From positions 42,551,613-42,615,612 of the forward strand of contig CM026426.1 in the NCBI GenBank assembly GCA_014871385.1: DNA of 64,000 nucleotides, written 5' to 3'. This DNA comes from Ceratodon purpureus (lineage: Eukaryota; Streptophyta; Bryopsida; Pseudoditrichales; Ditrichaceae). Below are positions 33,906-46,324 of this stretch, one piece after another (within the stretch, counting starts at the first letter, position 1; each line of letters starts with the position of its first letter). Made by a program: the position numbers and the translations under genes. Under the pieces are notes generated by a model. The model saw nothing but the letters and a program-made list of their open reading frames with translations, was not told the origin of the DNA and ran no database searches.

Positions 33906-35049
33906 CTACTCCACGGTTGCATCCGTGGCGATTGGCTCAAGAAGGCTCCACAGTCCCTCCATATTGGCGTCGTCCTTGTTCTTCTCACCTCCATCTGGTC
34001 CTTGCGTAATAGCGGAGGAGTCACGGTTCTCATCTCTGCCATCATCACCCTGGGTCTCATGAGGAGAGACTTGTGTAGGCTCCATGGCGTCAAATGCTAG
34101 GGAGTGTGAGTCGGGGTTCACATCCTTTGCAGTTGTTGCCAACAAATAAAAAATAGTAAGGAGTTCTAGGACTCCAATTAAATTGAGAGATGTAGATCAA
34201 GGCAGGAAACAAAAGAAGGGTGAGTAGGTCATGTTCCAACCTAGATTGCCTTTGGCATGAGCGGGCCGTTTGTTGAGATTAGTTGATGGACCAGAGGAGT
34301 CTTGAGCACCAACCTTGACTTTCTTCCACAAAAGTATGGGCACAGTAAAGGCAGTGGGCCTCTTGCTGCCAGCAGAGAGTTTGCTGCTAGCACGTGGTGA
34401 AGCAGGCTCGGACAACAAAATCTCCTCCGTGAGGCGTAATTCCTCCACGGCCTTGGAGTTAAGGTCAGAGCTCCACTGTCCAAGCCACCCTCCGGTCATT
34501 CCGTGCTCGCAACAACGACATTGGGCGTCATGGGAGAAAACAGCCTCAAACATACAATGAGGATGTGCCAAGGAGCCGCAAGTTAGAGCCATGCAGCAGG
34601 TGACAACGAAGTAACGCTCGCAGAAGGGGCATGGGTCATTCAGGGCTATTGGCAGGACTTGGAACTCCCATGGGTAACAAGCCACTACTTTCTTTGGTCA
34701 TGAATGTTGATGCCAACTCCAAGGTTAAGATCTCCGCTGCTATTGTGTCAATTTCAACATGCCGTTTCTCCTCATCGGCTTCCATCTCCTCCAACTTCTT
34801 GTGGATTCTATCAATAGGCCGTTGGGCCTCTTCAGTTGCTCTGCTTGCAAGAGCTAGCTTGTCTTGGCCTAAGCGGGCCATCTGATTGAAGCACCTCTTC
34901 TCTGCGTCGTCTCCAATAGCCGCGGCCTTCTTGCTGGCATCTCGGGGGGAAAAGATGTCCTCATAGAGTTTGAACTCCTCTTTCTCCTTTGTCTTCATGA
35001 AGGCCTGTTGGTTTGCTAACCTATGAGTGCAAGGGTAAGGCCTGGACAT
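33906..35049 (-). pseudogene. RC5: truncated coiled-coil/RING-like gene
   Basis: A minus-strand coiled coil (35049-34636), then a frame change near 34680 into 34685-34197, which carries the finger CPFC...CGSLAHPHC...CRCC. Here the fourth ligand position is Ser, so zinc binding may be impaired. A Ser/Pro-rich tail with KRPT follows. After an acceptor-like AACTGCAAAG a last exon, about 34115-33906 (DVNPDSHSLAFDAMEP and onward), resembles the acidic last exon of RC3. The family N-terminal domain is not found upstream, where a GC-rich low-complexity region begins. The frame change may be a mutation or an unrecognised intron. Confidence 0.5.
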
Positions 35050-36797
35050 TGAATGTCTCGTTCCATGGCGTCTCTACTCCTTTGTCGTCCTTGCTGTCAG
35101 CAACCTCCAGGTTGTCCTTCTTCTCAGAAGACTACTCGGTGTGATCCTCCTCCCGAGAAGCCGCGACCTTTCCCTTTCTGCGGCTCAACATCCTCGGCGC
35201 TGGTAGTGCAAAAACAAGAGATTTCACAACAAGGGGATTGCGCATGGCAGCTGAAAAAGGAAAGACCACATGTAATGGGGATTATTCTTCAGATTAGTGT
35301 AGTTTAGGACTTAGCCAAAAATCCTCACAACTTGGAGGACCTTTGTGGCCATGGATGAACAACCCCTCACAACTCTGCAATGACCAATACGGTCCGACTG
35401 GACAGGAAAAAGAAAAGGAGAAGAAAAGAAAGCAATGGGTGGACAACTTACCTCGGAGCTCTTCCATGTCAGGGCGTGAAGACGTGTAGCTCGCTACCCC
35501 TTGTGCCACAGCTCTCTACGCCGCTGCTTTTTTGTGCTGCAGCTCTTTGGGTCGCGACTCCCTTGCGCCACAGCCCCTTCCTTCCACGGACGCAACAACT
35601 TCTTCCTTTGCTCCTCGCAGTGCACCCCGCTCCACACAGTAGACGACCGCTCCTCACTATTGCATCCCGCTCATCTTTGCTGCCGCCCCTTGTTCTGCTC
35701 CGTAGAGCGTCACCTCTGAGATCACCTTCTGTATCTCAAAGCAATTCACAGCTCCGCGTTGCTCCCCCCTTGCACCCCGCTCCTCTTCACAGCGTTCTTG
35801 CTGACCTCACAGCTGGTCCACCCCTCTCCGCGCGCAGCAGCTCCACCCGCTCCTCTTGCCGCACCTCCTCACCGGCGCCTTTCTCTGCAGCTCTATGATG
35901 CCGCAGAGTCACCACGGCCCCCTCCGCCACGGCCCGCTCCTCATGCTGCAGCTTCTGGCTCCCAAAAATCCCTACGGCCATGGCTCAAGTCGATGATGGT
36001 GCTCCGCAGCTCTGCTCCTATCGTGGTCCTCAACGGCACGATGCTCCGCTGCGTGATCGTGACGATCCCCATGGCGCCCTCAGCACTCCTTTGTCACTGC
36101 AACCGCGAGGACTCTTGCTTCCAACAAGGGAAAAGAAGACAGTTCTGGACAGTCATGCTCCAGCCAATTGCCTGCCACGTGGACTACGTGCTTTAAAGGG
36201 GGTTGAGAATTTTTGGGGATCTTAAGGAGTTTTTTGAGGTTAACATTTATTAAGGGGATCTTAAGGAGCTGGTTGGAACAGCTCGCTGTCCTTAATTGCC
36301 AATCATTGCCACGGCCTTACACCTCACTTCCCCATTTGTTGTGGATTCAAGAAAAACCGACATAGAAATTAAAATTAAAATCTAAAAGTGAGTAGTATAT
36401 ATGATTACTAAGACACATTCATTGAATTCATCATCATAGAGAGAAGTAATCCCTTGGATTGGCCATTCTAGTGAGATGACCAAAAAATATGTTAAGGAGT
36501 GAACTATGGTCTAGCCTATGTAAATCAAAAGATTGTTGGCAGCCAAAAAAAACCCAAAAATCAAGTCAATCTATCCGTGGATGGTTATTGTAGAATAAAC
36601 CCATAAAGCATGTTTTGGGGATAAGCATGGTCTACGCCAACTAAATAAAAACATTGTTGGTAGCCACATTCTATATGTCCATATAGTGACTTTACAATGC
36701 ATTGCACTCAATTCACACACAATTGTTGCCAGCGACATCAGTGTCCACGTTGTTGCTAGCGTCATCTCTGTCTAGGTTGTTGCCACCGTCCTCACCT
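35050..36797. other. GC-rich low-complexity block and AT-rich spacer
   Basis: 35460-36100 is built from imperfect CCGCTCCTC/CCGCAGCTC words, and open frames in it (for example 35380-35898) are low-complexity Leu/Pro/Ser/Arg. GGGGATCTTAAGGAG is repeated at 36215 and 36255. I support no gene here. Confidence 0.45.
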
Positions 36798-39730
36798 TCA
36801 GTGGAGGTGACCTTCCTCAGGATCTACATTTTTGCCATCCTCGTCGGGGTCCACTTTTTTGGCAGAATCTGATGCACGTCCATTGTTGGCTCCACCACCT
36901 CCAACGGAATCATCACACAGCCAAGCGTTGCCAACACGCTGTCGCCATGACCGCCAATTCTCCAACGCCCTAGCAGCATTTGATTGATGCCATTGCTCGC
37001 ACCTTCTACGCGTAGCCGCCAATCTTGCCTCATCATCCGAGGTATTGAGAACTCCAGTGCACTCTAATTTCTTGTTATACTGATGCTGTATATTCCGGTA
37101 CCAATGCTCAAATCGTTGCAAAATAACACTGATGCGCTCTTCGCCACCACCATCGGCTGTATGCGCTTGATTCGCTGCCTTCGCTTGATGATGGGATTTC
37201 TCCATACCTTGGCAACTCCATACGTCCAGACTACCGTATTCCTCCACAAACCAACTGCCGTGCCTGACAAGTACATGCTGTCAACAGCCACTCCAAGGTT
37301 ACCCCTGGATTGAGAATTGAAGAAAGTAAGCTCAACCATCAACCCCTAATTCATCCCAAACATTATGGATATAACTCACCATGTAGTGCGACACATGCTC
37401 CTCCAAAGGCCTCCAAAAATGTTCTCCCCCACGTTTCTATCTTCCCTTTGAATTGGAGTCGTTGTTCTGCTGTCAGCACCAAGCCGCTGAAATATGGTAG
37501 AACCTCTTCAAAGGCTTGCCACATAGCAACCCTCGCCCTACGATGTGCACCGCCGCCACTATTATTGCTCGCTGCTTGACATATGTCTTTCCAGGCCTTG
37601 TCGTTTCCAGACCATACGCTTGGTTTAAATAGTCTGCTGGCAACAACCCCACTGAAAGATGGTTTCTGTGGCACATTCCCTGTGCTGCCACTCAGTTTCG
37701 GATCCTTTCTAATCTCCACGTTGCCACCGTGAGCCCCGATAGCTGACAAGGACTTCTCCATTTGCTCTATTGTTGTAGCCCTCAATCTTTGATTTTGTAT
37801 GTTCCAGACATAAATGATGTGTTGATGCACAATCTTCTCCGCTAGGCGAACTAGGGCATGGAGTGTACAAATGTGCACTCTATGCAACGGAATTGGCAAG
37901 ATAGGCCGCCACCTTGTATGTGCACGCATGTCACAAGCATCTGGCTCCACAGAGTTGGCAAATAGTCCCCCCACCCAGTTCGGTTTTCCACGATTTCTGA
38001 TGGCAGCAGTTGCCTCGCTTGCTGTGCCTATGGTAGGCTTAGCCCTCTTTTGCTCGTAGTATATGCATTTCATTGTACACGATGGCCCCGATTGAAGCCC
38101 GTACATACATTTGATCGTCTTCATGTCCGCAGCGAGATGCCACTCCACACGGAATTCACCAACTTCAGGGACCGTGAGTTTCTCGCCACTAGACTGTGCT
38201 GCAATCACAGATGGAAATTTGGATTGCCCAAATATCCACAAGAGAACTTCGTAGGACTCTTTTTTAACTTGAAAGGTTGCCACTGGCCAGATTTCCTGCT
38301 CCGACTGGACTGAGAAAAACAGGGCATGGTTCCTCTGAATGTCTGGGTCGAGCGCCCTATTCATCAACGTGATGCTGACCCGTTCAAATTTCTTGCCATT
38401 CACAATCTCGGCCTCGTCCAATTTCATGACAAATACCAGCGGTGCCCCTCTTAACTCTGTGGAAACATGGCGAGTGGTGGTGAGGGCACAGTTTTCTCGA
38501 TGTATTAGCCTGCTGGCAGCAAACTCTGAAAACAACAGTCTGAGGTGATTACGTTACCTTCTTCCGTGATGCCGTAGAAGATCACCATGCTCCTTTGGAC
38601 CACCTCAAGGTCTGTGAATAGGGAATTCTTCTCAGTCAAGACGACTTCGTTTACCATGTCCTCGGACTTCTTGTTCTTCTTAGAACTTGATGCCAGCATC
38701 AGTCGACCTTCAGCACGGTAGTATTTGCCAATATACTGTTGCAAGTTTGCACTCCTGCCGAAGCAATTTTATTGCACTCCATTTTACTCTTACCAAAGCA
38801 ATTTCACATGATACAGGCTTGGTAAAATCCTGCTAATGACTCGTTTGTTCAGATTAGCAATGGGAGCCTTCACAGCTTTGTAGATAGCATCATATCGCCG
38901 ATGGGAAACCCCTGCTTGGTCGCAAGGAGCAAGAATTTTGTCCGGTCCAATACTCTTACCAATCAATTTAAGCACATTGTTCGCAATCTTTGACTGAACA
39001 TGTGCCATTGCAGGCTGAGAATCGAGGGCTAGACCTTCATGCCTTGATAGAATATGAGCTAGTGCTATTGCGGTTTTGTTTTGAGACACTTTATCACCGC
39101 ACATGTGTTGACGGCGACACTTCAATTGGTTTCTGTGGACAGCAGACTGCACCACATCTAGTTGCAGCATTGTCCGCACAAGCTTCACTCTTGCTTTTCT
39201 TCCACCTGATCCAGGTTTTAACTCGTGAATCCCTCTAAGAGCCCTCCTCCTACTTTGCTTCCCCATGGGGGTCTCCTTCTCTCCGCTGGCAGCCGTCAAC
39301 GTCTTCTTTGAGACCCCGCACATGGCGCTTCAATTGCTCCACCCTTTGGGCATGGCAATCACGGACAGCCTGCAATTCAGCTTGCAAATCCGTGCATGTC
39401 TTCTCTAACTCGAGGCAACGCTTTCTCTCCACTTGGACATCTTCAGCTGCCCTTGAGTTGGTGGCCAGAGCTTCGCCTCTAAGGTGAAGCACTTCTTCGC
39501 TGATCCGTGTCAATAGGATCCACATGTACACAATGATACAGCAGCCTGTATGTATATCTGCGAAGACCCTACTCTCCATGACATATGAATTCAATGAACT
39601 ATTTTAACGATTTAATTGGAGGTGGCTTCCCTGTCATTGGATCAACAGGGTAAATGTCTCCATTGATCCACAAGTCAATGTTCGTGTCTCCACGCAACCT
39701 CCGTGTTGGAAATGAGCTCCTCATGTGCAG
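36798..39730 (-). pseudogene. TpA2: second copy of the TpA transposase, damaged
   Basis: Parallels TpA exon by exon. The N-terminal block NIDLWINGDIYPVDPMTGKP lies near 39680-39620, the coiled coil near 39560-39250, and the GVSHRRYDAIYKAVK segment near 38900. Then come exon 3 (to 38557), exon 4 (38456-37380) and exon 5 (37277-36798). Donor/acceptor positions and phases at introns 3 and 4 match TpA (GAAG/GTAACG, CCACAG/AGTTAAG, ATG/GTGAG, GACAG/CATG). Exon 4 is 1077 bp against 1076 in TpA, and the extra base shifts the frame just before EEHVSHYM. Stops follow SLK and CHGE at the N-terminus. At the position of TpA intron 2, homology seems to run on with stops (HVKLLW then TAA), so that intron may be absent. 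It lies upstream of RC5 on the same strand. Confidence 0.6.
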
Positions 39731-40690
39731 CTCCACTTGTTTAGAACCTCACGTGATGACCGTGGCATAGCGTGCGTCTAGTTAAACTTAAGGAATGTAC
39801 TGAGTGCTTCGTGCAGCCCTTGCTGTTATCGTGAATCCAAAAATCCGAAGTCTTGATTGAATCTCCCCTGGGAGCTTAGTGATTTGCAAGTAATCAACAA
39901 AACTTGTTATGATTCTGGTACACCTCCAACGCCCAAAAAAAATATAAACAAACTCTCTACATCGTAATAATTATTGCTGGACGACTAAATTCACAATCAC
40001 AAATACTTCTAACATAATTCGATAGACCACGGCATCTACACATTCTACCAGGAAACCTATATTGTCCTAAACTGTTGTGGCAGCAAGGCTTGATGGCACC
40101 AAAATTCAAATTCCTAAAACCCATTTGCCTAGAAACATTCCACAAAGGTTTATCGTGGCAACACACCTTCCATTCAAGTATATCAATTTGCATCTCTTTG
40201 ATGAAGCCAATGTCGGTGACTAAGGACGACCCTTCGCCGCCGTCCTAGCTAGCGGACGCTGCCAAGAAATTAATCGGAAACTCAAATTTGCTCCACCGAT
40301 CTTGGGCGCCATTGTCATTTGAAATTTTTAGAGCAAATCACATTGAATTCTGCATATCACAGTGGCATAAACAAATTTCTTGAAGCAGAACTGGGCGCTG
40401 TGTTTTCTTGGTGCTGGACAATGTAGTGCTGGTGGCGCCATCACGCCTAAACCGTTGTGGCAACAAATCCAAGAAACTATGGATCAAGGCAACGGATCAA
40501 GGGAGTTTATTATTCGTAGAGCAATAAATTCCACTCCTTGGCGCTCAACGAACACCGTCCACACCTCGGCGCCAACGAGGCAAAACCCTGCCACACGGCT
40601 CCTTTTCGAACCTTGTCAGGCCACTGCGGGCAGCGTTGGCTCCTCATGCTGACACCGGCAAAGGGGTGTTTGGACAAGAAGCTCACCTAA
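39731..40690. other. Region without recognisable gene
   Basis: No ORF with family resemblance; short frames at 40380-40652 and 40616-40876 overlap on opposite strands. Nothing else was seen. Confidence 0.3.
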
Positions 40691-41370
40691 TCCAGGTTGT
40701 CTTACAAGGCCTTTTGGAGACCCCACATTTCCTCTAATGATGCCTGATTCCTTGTAGATACATAAGAGCATCAAGAATTTTGCTAAGAGCTCGTTCCCTC
40801 GTATCCATGACGTCAGCCTCTTTTGCAATACATAGTTGAACTTTATGCAATAAATTTCGTGCAATATACTTAGCAAATGTTGCTTTTACATTTTTCTGAT
40901 TGGTCTTGATGTTTTTGAATCTCTTAACCTCCCTCTCGAATGAAAAACACTAGGACACACCAAATTGAATTACATCTTCTAAAATGCGGGCAACATCTGC
41001 CACGTGCTTTAATGGTCTTCCATTTGGCCCATCCAATTCTTTTGAAAAAACTCGCCACTTCCGTAATCAATGACAAACAACATCCAAGTCTTTTATAGTC
41101 CAGCCTTTATACCTAGTCCAATTGACAAAGAAATGAACAATATCAACAAGCAAACGTCTAATCCTGCAACGCCTCTTTATAAATTGGTATTTGCTCAGCG
41201 TCAATTTGTGTAGAATAAAAGGTAAGACCCACTTCACAAAGAGCTGGCATTCTTCCGCAGTGTATGTTTTGTGATCATTAGTAGAATCACTAGGCCACTA
41301 ACCTTGCTTTAATTTAAAAGTACGTGCTTTGGTAATGGAGGCGCAAGTGGCATCCACAAGGTCATGGGTT
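40690..41370 (-). pseudogene. Decayed transposase-like C-terminal fragment
   Basis: A single minus-strand frame of about 210 codons with three stops. It contains TYTAEECQLFVKWVLPFILH, YKGWTIKDLDVV, LKHVADVARILED and CFSFEREVKRFKN. The F-x-F-E-R block after a run of helices resembles the C-terminal part of several plant and fungal DNA-transposon proteins, but I cannot assign the superfamily. The stop before CFSFER replaces a residue that is commonly Trp in such proteins. Confidence 0.35.
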
Positions 41371-41489
41371 GTCATATCAGACAGACCGTCTGTTAGACCA
41401 TTAGTCCGTCAGTGTGACATAACACACCCCCCATCCGTCCGATAAGGGCGTTGACCGATTCATGCATGGTAAGGGTAAAACGAATTCAC

Positions 41490-41745
41490 CTAGCGCTGAC
41501 TTCATGTGGGCGCAAGCGCTGTTACGGACGCGTGCATCTGGGCGCAAGCACATGGGGGCGAGCGCTTCTTCTCGAGTACGCGGGCAGGCGCTAGCGTCGT
41601 GGCGGCCGCGATCATGATCTTAGGAGCGACCATGAATATTGGGCGCAAGCATGTGGACGCGTGCTTAGATTGAGCACGATCGCTGCTTCGGGCGCGTGCG
41701 TTTCAAAAAGTGCGCTGCATCAGTCGCGTGCAATCAGGCGCGAGC
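41490..41745. repeat. CpG-rich GGGCGCAAGC-type array, reverse orientation
   Basis: The words GGGCGCAAGC, GGGCGCGTGC and GGCGCGAGCA recur at irregular spacing. This is the reverse-strand version of the CGCGCCCGT arrays that precede genes to the right. It ends at the GTCATAATAGACGGAC boundary where the 13.75-kb unit starts. Confidence 0.6.
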
Positions 41746-41839
41746 AGGGTTGTCATAATAGACGGACGGGCCATAAAACTGTCGTATAGTCACGTGACGG
41801 ACGTGACGGACGGTTATCGGACGGACGGTTATAGGACGG

Positions 41840-42115
41840 GCTCCCCCGCGCGTGCAAAATTACTGTCCTCACAGTTTACCACTGTTTACCATGGGTGGCG
41901 CCCGTCGTCGCGTCCGCCCGTATATCTGCGCCTGCTCGCGCCTGTCAACTGTCGTTGATCACGCCCGACGTCTGATTCGCGCGCGCGCAGTGATCGCGCC
42001 CGATTACCCTCGCCCAATCAGGGTCGCGCGCGCTTGTAGCTTAGGATGAACGTGCTCGCGCTCGTACCAGCCTGCGCGCGCTTAACCTGCTCGCGCCCAC
42101 ACTGTCGCCCCCGTG
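41840..42115 (+). repeat. CGCGCCCGT array upstream of the small ORF
   Basis: Dense CTCGCGCC, CGCGCGCG and GCGCCCGT words end just before TATAAAT at 42118. The matching array in copy 2 is 55775-56060. Confidence 0.65.
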
Positions 42116-42117
42116 AG

Positions 42118-42220
42118 TATAAATTGCCACCCTCCTCCACTGATTCACACCCCCCCCCCACTTTGTGAATTTTGCCTTCAATAGCCCGAGGGTAGCTGAT
42201 TGCTTAGTGTTACGGTGGGT
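42118..42220 (+). promoter_or_regulatory. TATA box and leader of the small ORF
   Basis: TATAAAT (42118-42124) is followed by a C-rich tract and the leader motif TTGCCTTCAATAGCCCGAGG then GTAGCTGATTGCTT (42172-42205). The same motif precedes RC6 (43118), the copy-2 small ORF (56115) and RC7 (56685). Confidence 0.6.
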
Positions 42221-42247
42221 TTCTCAACAATCGCTGTATTGTCCAAC

Positions 42248-42652
42248 ATGAATTCCAACGCATGCAATTGCCAACAAATCAAGTAGTACATGAGTTTAAC
42301 GAATGGTGCCACCCCTCCGGGCACTGCACAGCGAACGGACACAATTATTTGGTCAATGCTGGAGCGACTCCGGAAACTGATTGAGTTGTTCGAGGATTGG
42401 ATCTCTCGCAGTTACAAATTGGTGGCCTACGCAAAGAATGGACGCCCTCTGCCTCCAACCACTGAAGAGCTGTTGGCAACTCAAGCGACTGTCGTAGAAC
42501 TTGACTGTGAGATTGACGATCTCATCAAAGAACTGAATAAGGAGATGGCAATACTTTGTGTCCCCAATATTGTCTCTAGTGCTCAAATGAACCGTTTCGA
42601 GACGCACTTGAAAGACCTAGAGGACCGGTGCCTAGAGTGCATGGCAATGTAA
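42248..42652 (+). CDS. Small helical protein of the composite unit
   Basis: The longest clean frame starts at ATG 42290 (120 residues). An in-frame ATG at 42248, matching the copy-2 start, is cut off by TAG at 42284-42286 where copy 2 has TCG. The protein has WSMLERLRKLIELFEDWISR and further Leu-rich helices, with no known domain. AATAAATAAAG at about 42685 is a likely polyadenylation signal. It has its own TATA/leader cassette and precedes RC6 in the same orientation. Confidence 0.5.
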
Positions 42653-42769
42653 TAGACATTACAATGAAGTGATAAGTTTTCAAAATAAATAAAGTATTTT
42701 TTTTTTTTAATTCTGAATTTGCAAGTTCTCTTTGGTTTACTCTAATTTTTAACAGTGTTCTAGTTTGTG

Positions 42770-43170
42770 GTGGCGCCCCTCGTGGACCAGTGCTCGCGCC
42801 CGTCCATCCAGCGATCGCGCCCGACGGTCACGCCCGTGCAATTCGGATCGCGCCTGATCAATATTCGTGCACCCGCGACAACGTCCGCGCGCGCGCCCCT
42901 TTAGTACGCGGACGACGCGCGCGCTTCCGATGAAGACCGGGTCGATACCCGCGCGTGCGCGAAGGTATACACAGCCGAAACCTTGCCTTCGGTTCGCGCG
43001 CGCACCCGTACCTCTCTGCTCGCGCCCGTAGCAGGATGTTTGCGCCCGTTCCTTGGCGCCCGTGACATTTAAAGGGCGATCCGCCCCCTCATTTTGCACT
43101 CCCCTCCTTTGAGCACCTTGCCTTCAACAGCCCCCGGGTAGCTCATTGCATGGTACTCAGGTGGGTCCCA
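42770..43170 (+). promoter_or_regulatory. CpG array, TATA-like element and leader of RC6
   Basis: A CGCGCCCGT array (42770-43060) is followed by ATTTAAAG (about 43067) and a second copy of the leader motif (43118-43150), ending in TACTCAG/GTGGGT, a plausible 5' splice site. A matching acceptor TTTTAG near 43315 would remove a leader intron just before the RC6 start codon. Confidence 0.55.
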
Positions 43171-43348
43171 ACACTCTGACACGTGTCCGGGCTATTATTC
43201 TTCAGAACTCTATTGGTGGTTGTGTGGTACATTTGAGAATATTGTAAATGTTTATAATTTGTAAATGTGATTGAGGTTTTGGGGTAGTCGTAGGCTTTTA
43301 ATTTTGCACTTTTAGAAGACTGCGAAGAACGATCTACCTCGAGCAGAT

Positions 43349-45912
43349 ATGGAACGGCAACGACCGACTCCGCCAACAGCGGCAGAACAGAGGAAAAAGC
43401 AAAAGGATGCAGGACGGCCCAGGCATGGAAGCCTCCAACATAAGAGGGTTCACGTCTTAATGAATCCTGCAAAGTTGGCATTCAGAGGGTGGGAAGAAAC
43501 ACCCCATCCGTGGAGTCTAGCAACGTGTGAAGAATTCATTGAATGGTGCCACATTGGGAAGTTATTCCCGTTGCACCGCCATAATAAAAATCGTACTTCA
43601 AACAAGGCGAACATGAAATGGTGCAAGAACTGTCAGTTCGGGAGGCGGTGTTTGGAGGTGTACCAGGTTGTATACAACCAGGCAATGAACCATAGAAACG
43701 AGGTTCCGCTCTTTATTTGTAGAATGGTATATGCCGAGGTAATGCTTCATAGGCAGATGGATTGGAGGACCATACGGTTGACTCCTAGCGTCCAGCAGCT
43801 TCCACGATAGATGGTGATACCTACAGGGGTCCTAAGATTTCCAGGTATGGACTGGGAATACTTGGATGATTTTAAGGATCATGCGCCTGTTGATTGGAGT
43901 GACTCAGGGGAGGATAATGATTCTGATGGTACGGTAGACCGTCCCCATCAGTCACAAACAACAGCAGCGACTAGTGCTAGAATCACACGGTTAAAAAAGA
44001 AGGATCCTGAGCTAGCTGTTTGTTTGTCGACGAGGAATCGTGCGCCGCCTGCAAATCCTACTGTACCGGGTATTCCTCATCAGGCTCCTCCAGCAATCGT
44101 CGGGGGTCCGAGCAATGTTGATGTTGCTCCTCCTATATTAGTTCCACAAATTGCGGGCCCGAGCAATGTTGATGTAGCTCCTCATGTACTGAATCCACAG
44201 ATTGCGGGCCCGAGCGATGTAATGGAAGATGATGACACTGGGTTTGCAGATGAGTTGGAGGCTACAATAGCCGCCGCTGATGCCCAGGGCCCGCAAGGCG
44301 ATGAATTGCAGAAGGAGCTGGAAGGAAAAAATGCAACAATTTCTGAGATGGAGAAGACTATCCAGAACTTGTACGAAAAAGCTGATAGGATGAATGAGAT
44401 TATACGGAAGCAGAATGAAGAGATTTCGCAACTTAGATCTGCGAAGAGTCCAACTTACGTACATGAGGCAAGCCAAGCTCCAATCCCTGGTAGCCCTGGA
44501 ATGAACGAGGAAGACGTGAATGCCATCATTGAATCGGCCACGCACGGTCTCCTGGAAGATACCCCGGTCCGAGTTCCCCGTAAGCCAATCATCCCGTTCG
44601 CATCATCAAGTCAAGTGATGCACCCCCCCCAGCGGCAAATCATGTTCGTGGATTCTCAAGAGACGGAGGACTCTTTGGGATTTCAACAGTCAGCGGTACC
44701 CATTGTCTCCGAATTGCAAGCTACCAACGGGATGCTCAAAAAGTATCTGATCCAGATGAGCAGACAGTATTACCAATGGAAGATTGCATGCATCATGAAC
44801 GTCAACCGTTTCAGACTGATGCACCATGAGTTCAAGAGGATTGACCGCGACTACCTCCAGCTTAACTCGAGGAGAGATTTCGGACTTACCTCGTGGGCAG
44901 ATCCAGATGAAATGTTCCCTGACGAGATACCGATGATTGGTAAGGAAATAGATTGGACGCAGTTGGAGTGGGAGTACAAGACCGACAAATCCAATGAGAA
45001 GATCCGTGAGAATAGTAACATACAGCCAAGATTGCTCTGGCCCAATCCACAGAAGTATGTGTTGGATGGAACCAAGTGTCCCGTTTGTTACAATCCATTT
45101 GGGCCAGAGGGGGGCTGGTCATTGGGATCGTGTCACTGCATGTATCATCCAAAATGCTTTATTTCTCATGCCATGATACGTCCGTGGTGTGCAGTATGTA
45201 AGGCCCCCCTTACACAAGCGTATTTATGAGCAATTCGGCTTGGAGACTTGGATGCCACCGCATTGGGAGCAAAATAAGGAAAATACTACCAAACTTTCCA
45301 GACAAGTTGGGTGAGGACTTGATTTGGAATTGGCTAATGGGAATGCACCTGTCCTATGTTAAAGAAATGAGCGCGCAGTGGGGGTGGGACCAGGATCCTG
45401 CGGAGATTGTAAGGATCTGCCACGAACTCATCAGGGGCGGGACGGAGGACAAACTCAAGGGAAGGAGGAATTTCTTCTACCAAGTGCTACATGGGCACTG
45501 GGATGTTCAAACTCGTACATTCGAGTATGACCCCCATCCTCTTGGATTTAAGTGGAATTCCAAAGCGAAGTTGGTTGCGGATCAGCGCAAGGAGTTGCAC
45601 GAAATGACACAAGGGGAACTCCAGATCGGTAATGAGTTACAAACCGAGGAAGCTGAATGGGATGTATTGTTCAAGACTCAAGCCGTGGATTTTCTATGTG
45701 CGCAACATACTCCGGAGACCCTAACAGTGCTCCGTCGGATGCGCGACAGCAACTTCATGGAAGTAATGCTTGGAGGAGATGGCATAGCGAAGAGAACCCG
45801 TTCTGCGAAGCGGAAACTCATCGCTAACCATGGGGAAGAAAGGAGTGCAGCCGGGAGCTCTCGTGCACGACACGATGAGGGTGGATCGAGTTCCTCTGCA
45901 TCGGGCACGTGA
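43349..45912 (+). pseudogene. RC6: coiled-coil/RING-like protein of the composite unit, near-intact
   Basis: Starts at ATG 43349. The frame continues past one TAG (43808-43810; GAG in RC7) to 45209. Two single-base insertions relative to RC7 shift it: a 6-C run at 45204-45209 and a site near 45275. The last frame ends at TGA 45912. Without these the product would be about 850 residues. The N-terminal block (HNKNRTSNKANMKWC, EVYQVVYNQ) aligns weakly with the RC1/RC3 domain. The coiled coil lies near 44300-44450. The finger (45077-45199) is CPVC...CHCMYHPKC...CAVC, all eight ligands. A basic patch and Ser-rich tail end the protein. Insertions in homopolymer context could also be assembly errors, in which case only the TAG separates it from an intact gene. 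Confidence 0.65.
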
Positions 45913-46320
45913 CGTCATGGAGATCCATGAGTGAAGACCACGTTTTGTAAAAAGATATCGGAATATAAATACATGTAGAAGGCATAGGGAATTGGATAAG
46001 TTTAGGATTACATTCACATGTTTAATGTTTGTTAAACTCAAACAATGGATGATAATTTTCTTTCCAAAATCATTGTCGTGGTTCCCAAGACGCTTTTATT
46101 CTCCCTACATTGGTCTCCCGTTTTTTGATTGCCAAACATGTTGTCCATTTCGTCCGTTGTCTCTTCTCCTTCCATCTAATGATAAGTGTATAAATAACTC
46201 TGGTGCACACCAAAATGTTTAATAGGGTAAGTGGATTTAAGTCGCGGTAAGAAAACTTAAGTTGTTGTAAGTGTATTTAACTTATGGACTGAATTTTATG
46301 TTACGTGGATTTGAACTCTA
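45913..46320 (+). other. 3' flank of RC6, shared with RC7
   Basis: Clearly related to 59468-59760 (AGATATCG, AGAAGGCATAG, TTGTTAAACTCAAACAAT). It contains AATATAAATAC as a possible polyadenylation region. No gene is present. Confidence 0.5.
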
Positions 46321-46324
46321 AACC

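Noticed and set aside
35380-36200. 172- and 145-codon Leu/Pro/Ser frames
   Set aside because: Low-complexity translation of CCGCTCCTC-type repeats; competing frames on both strands.
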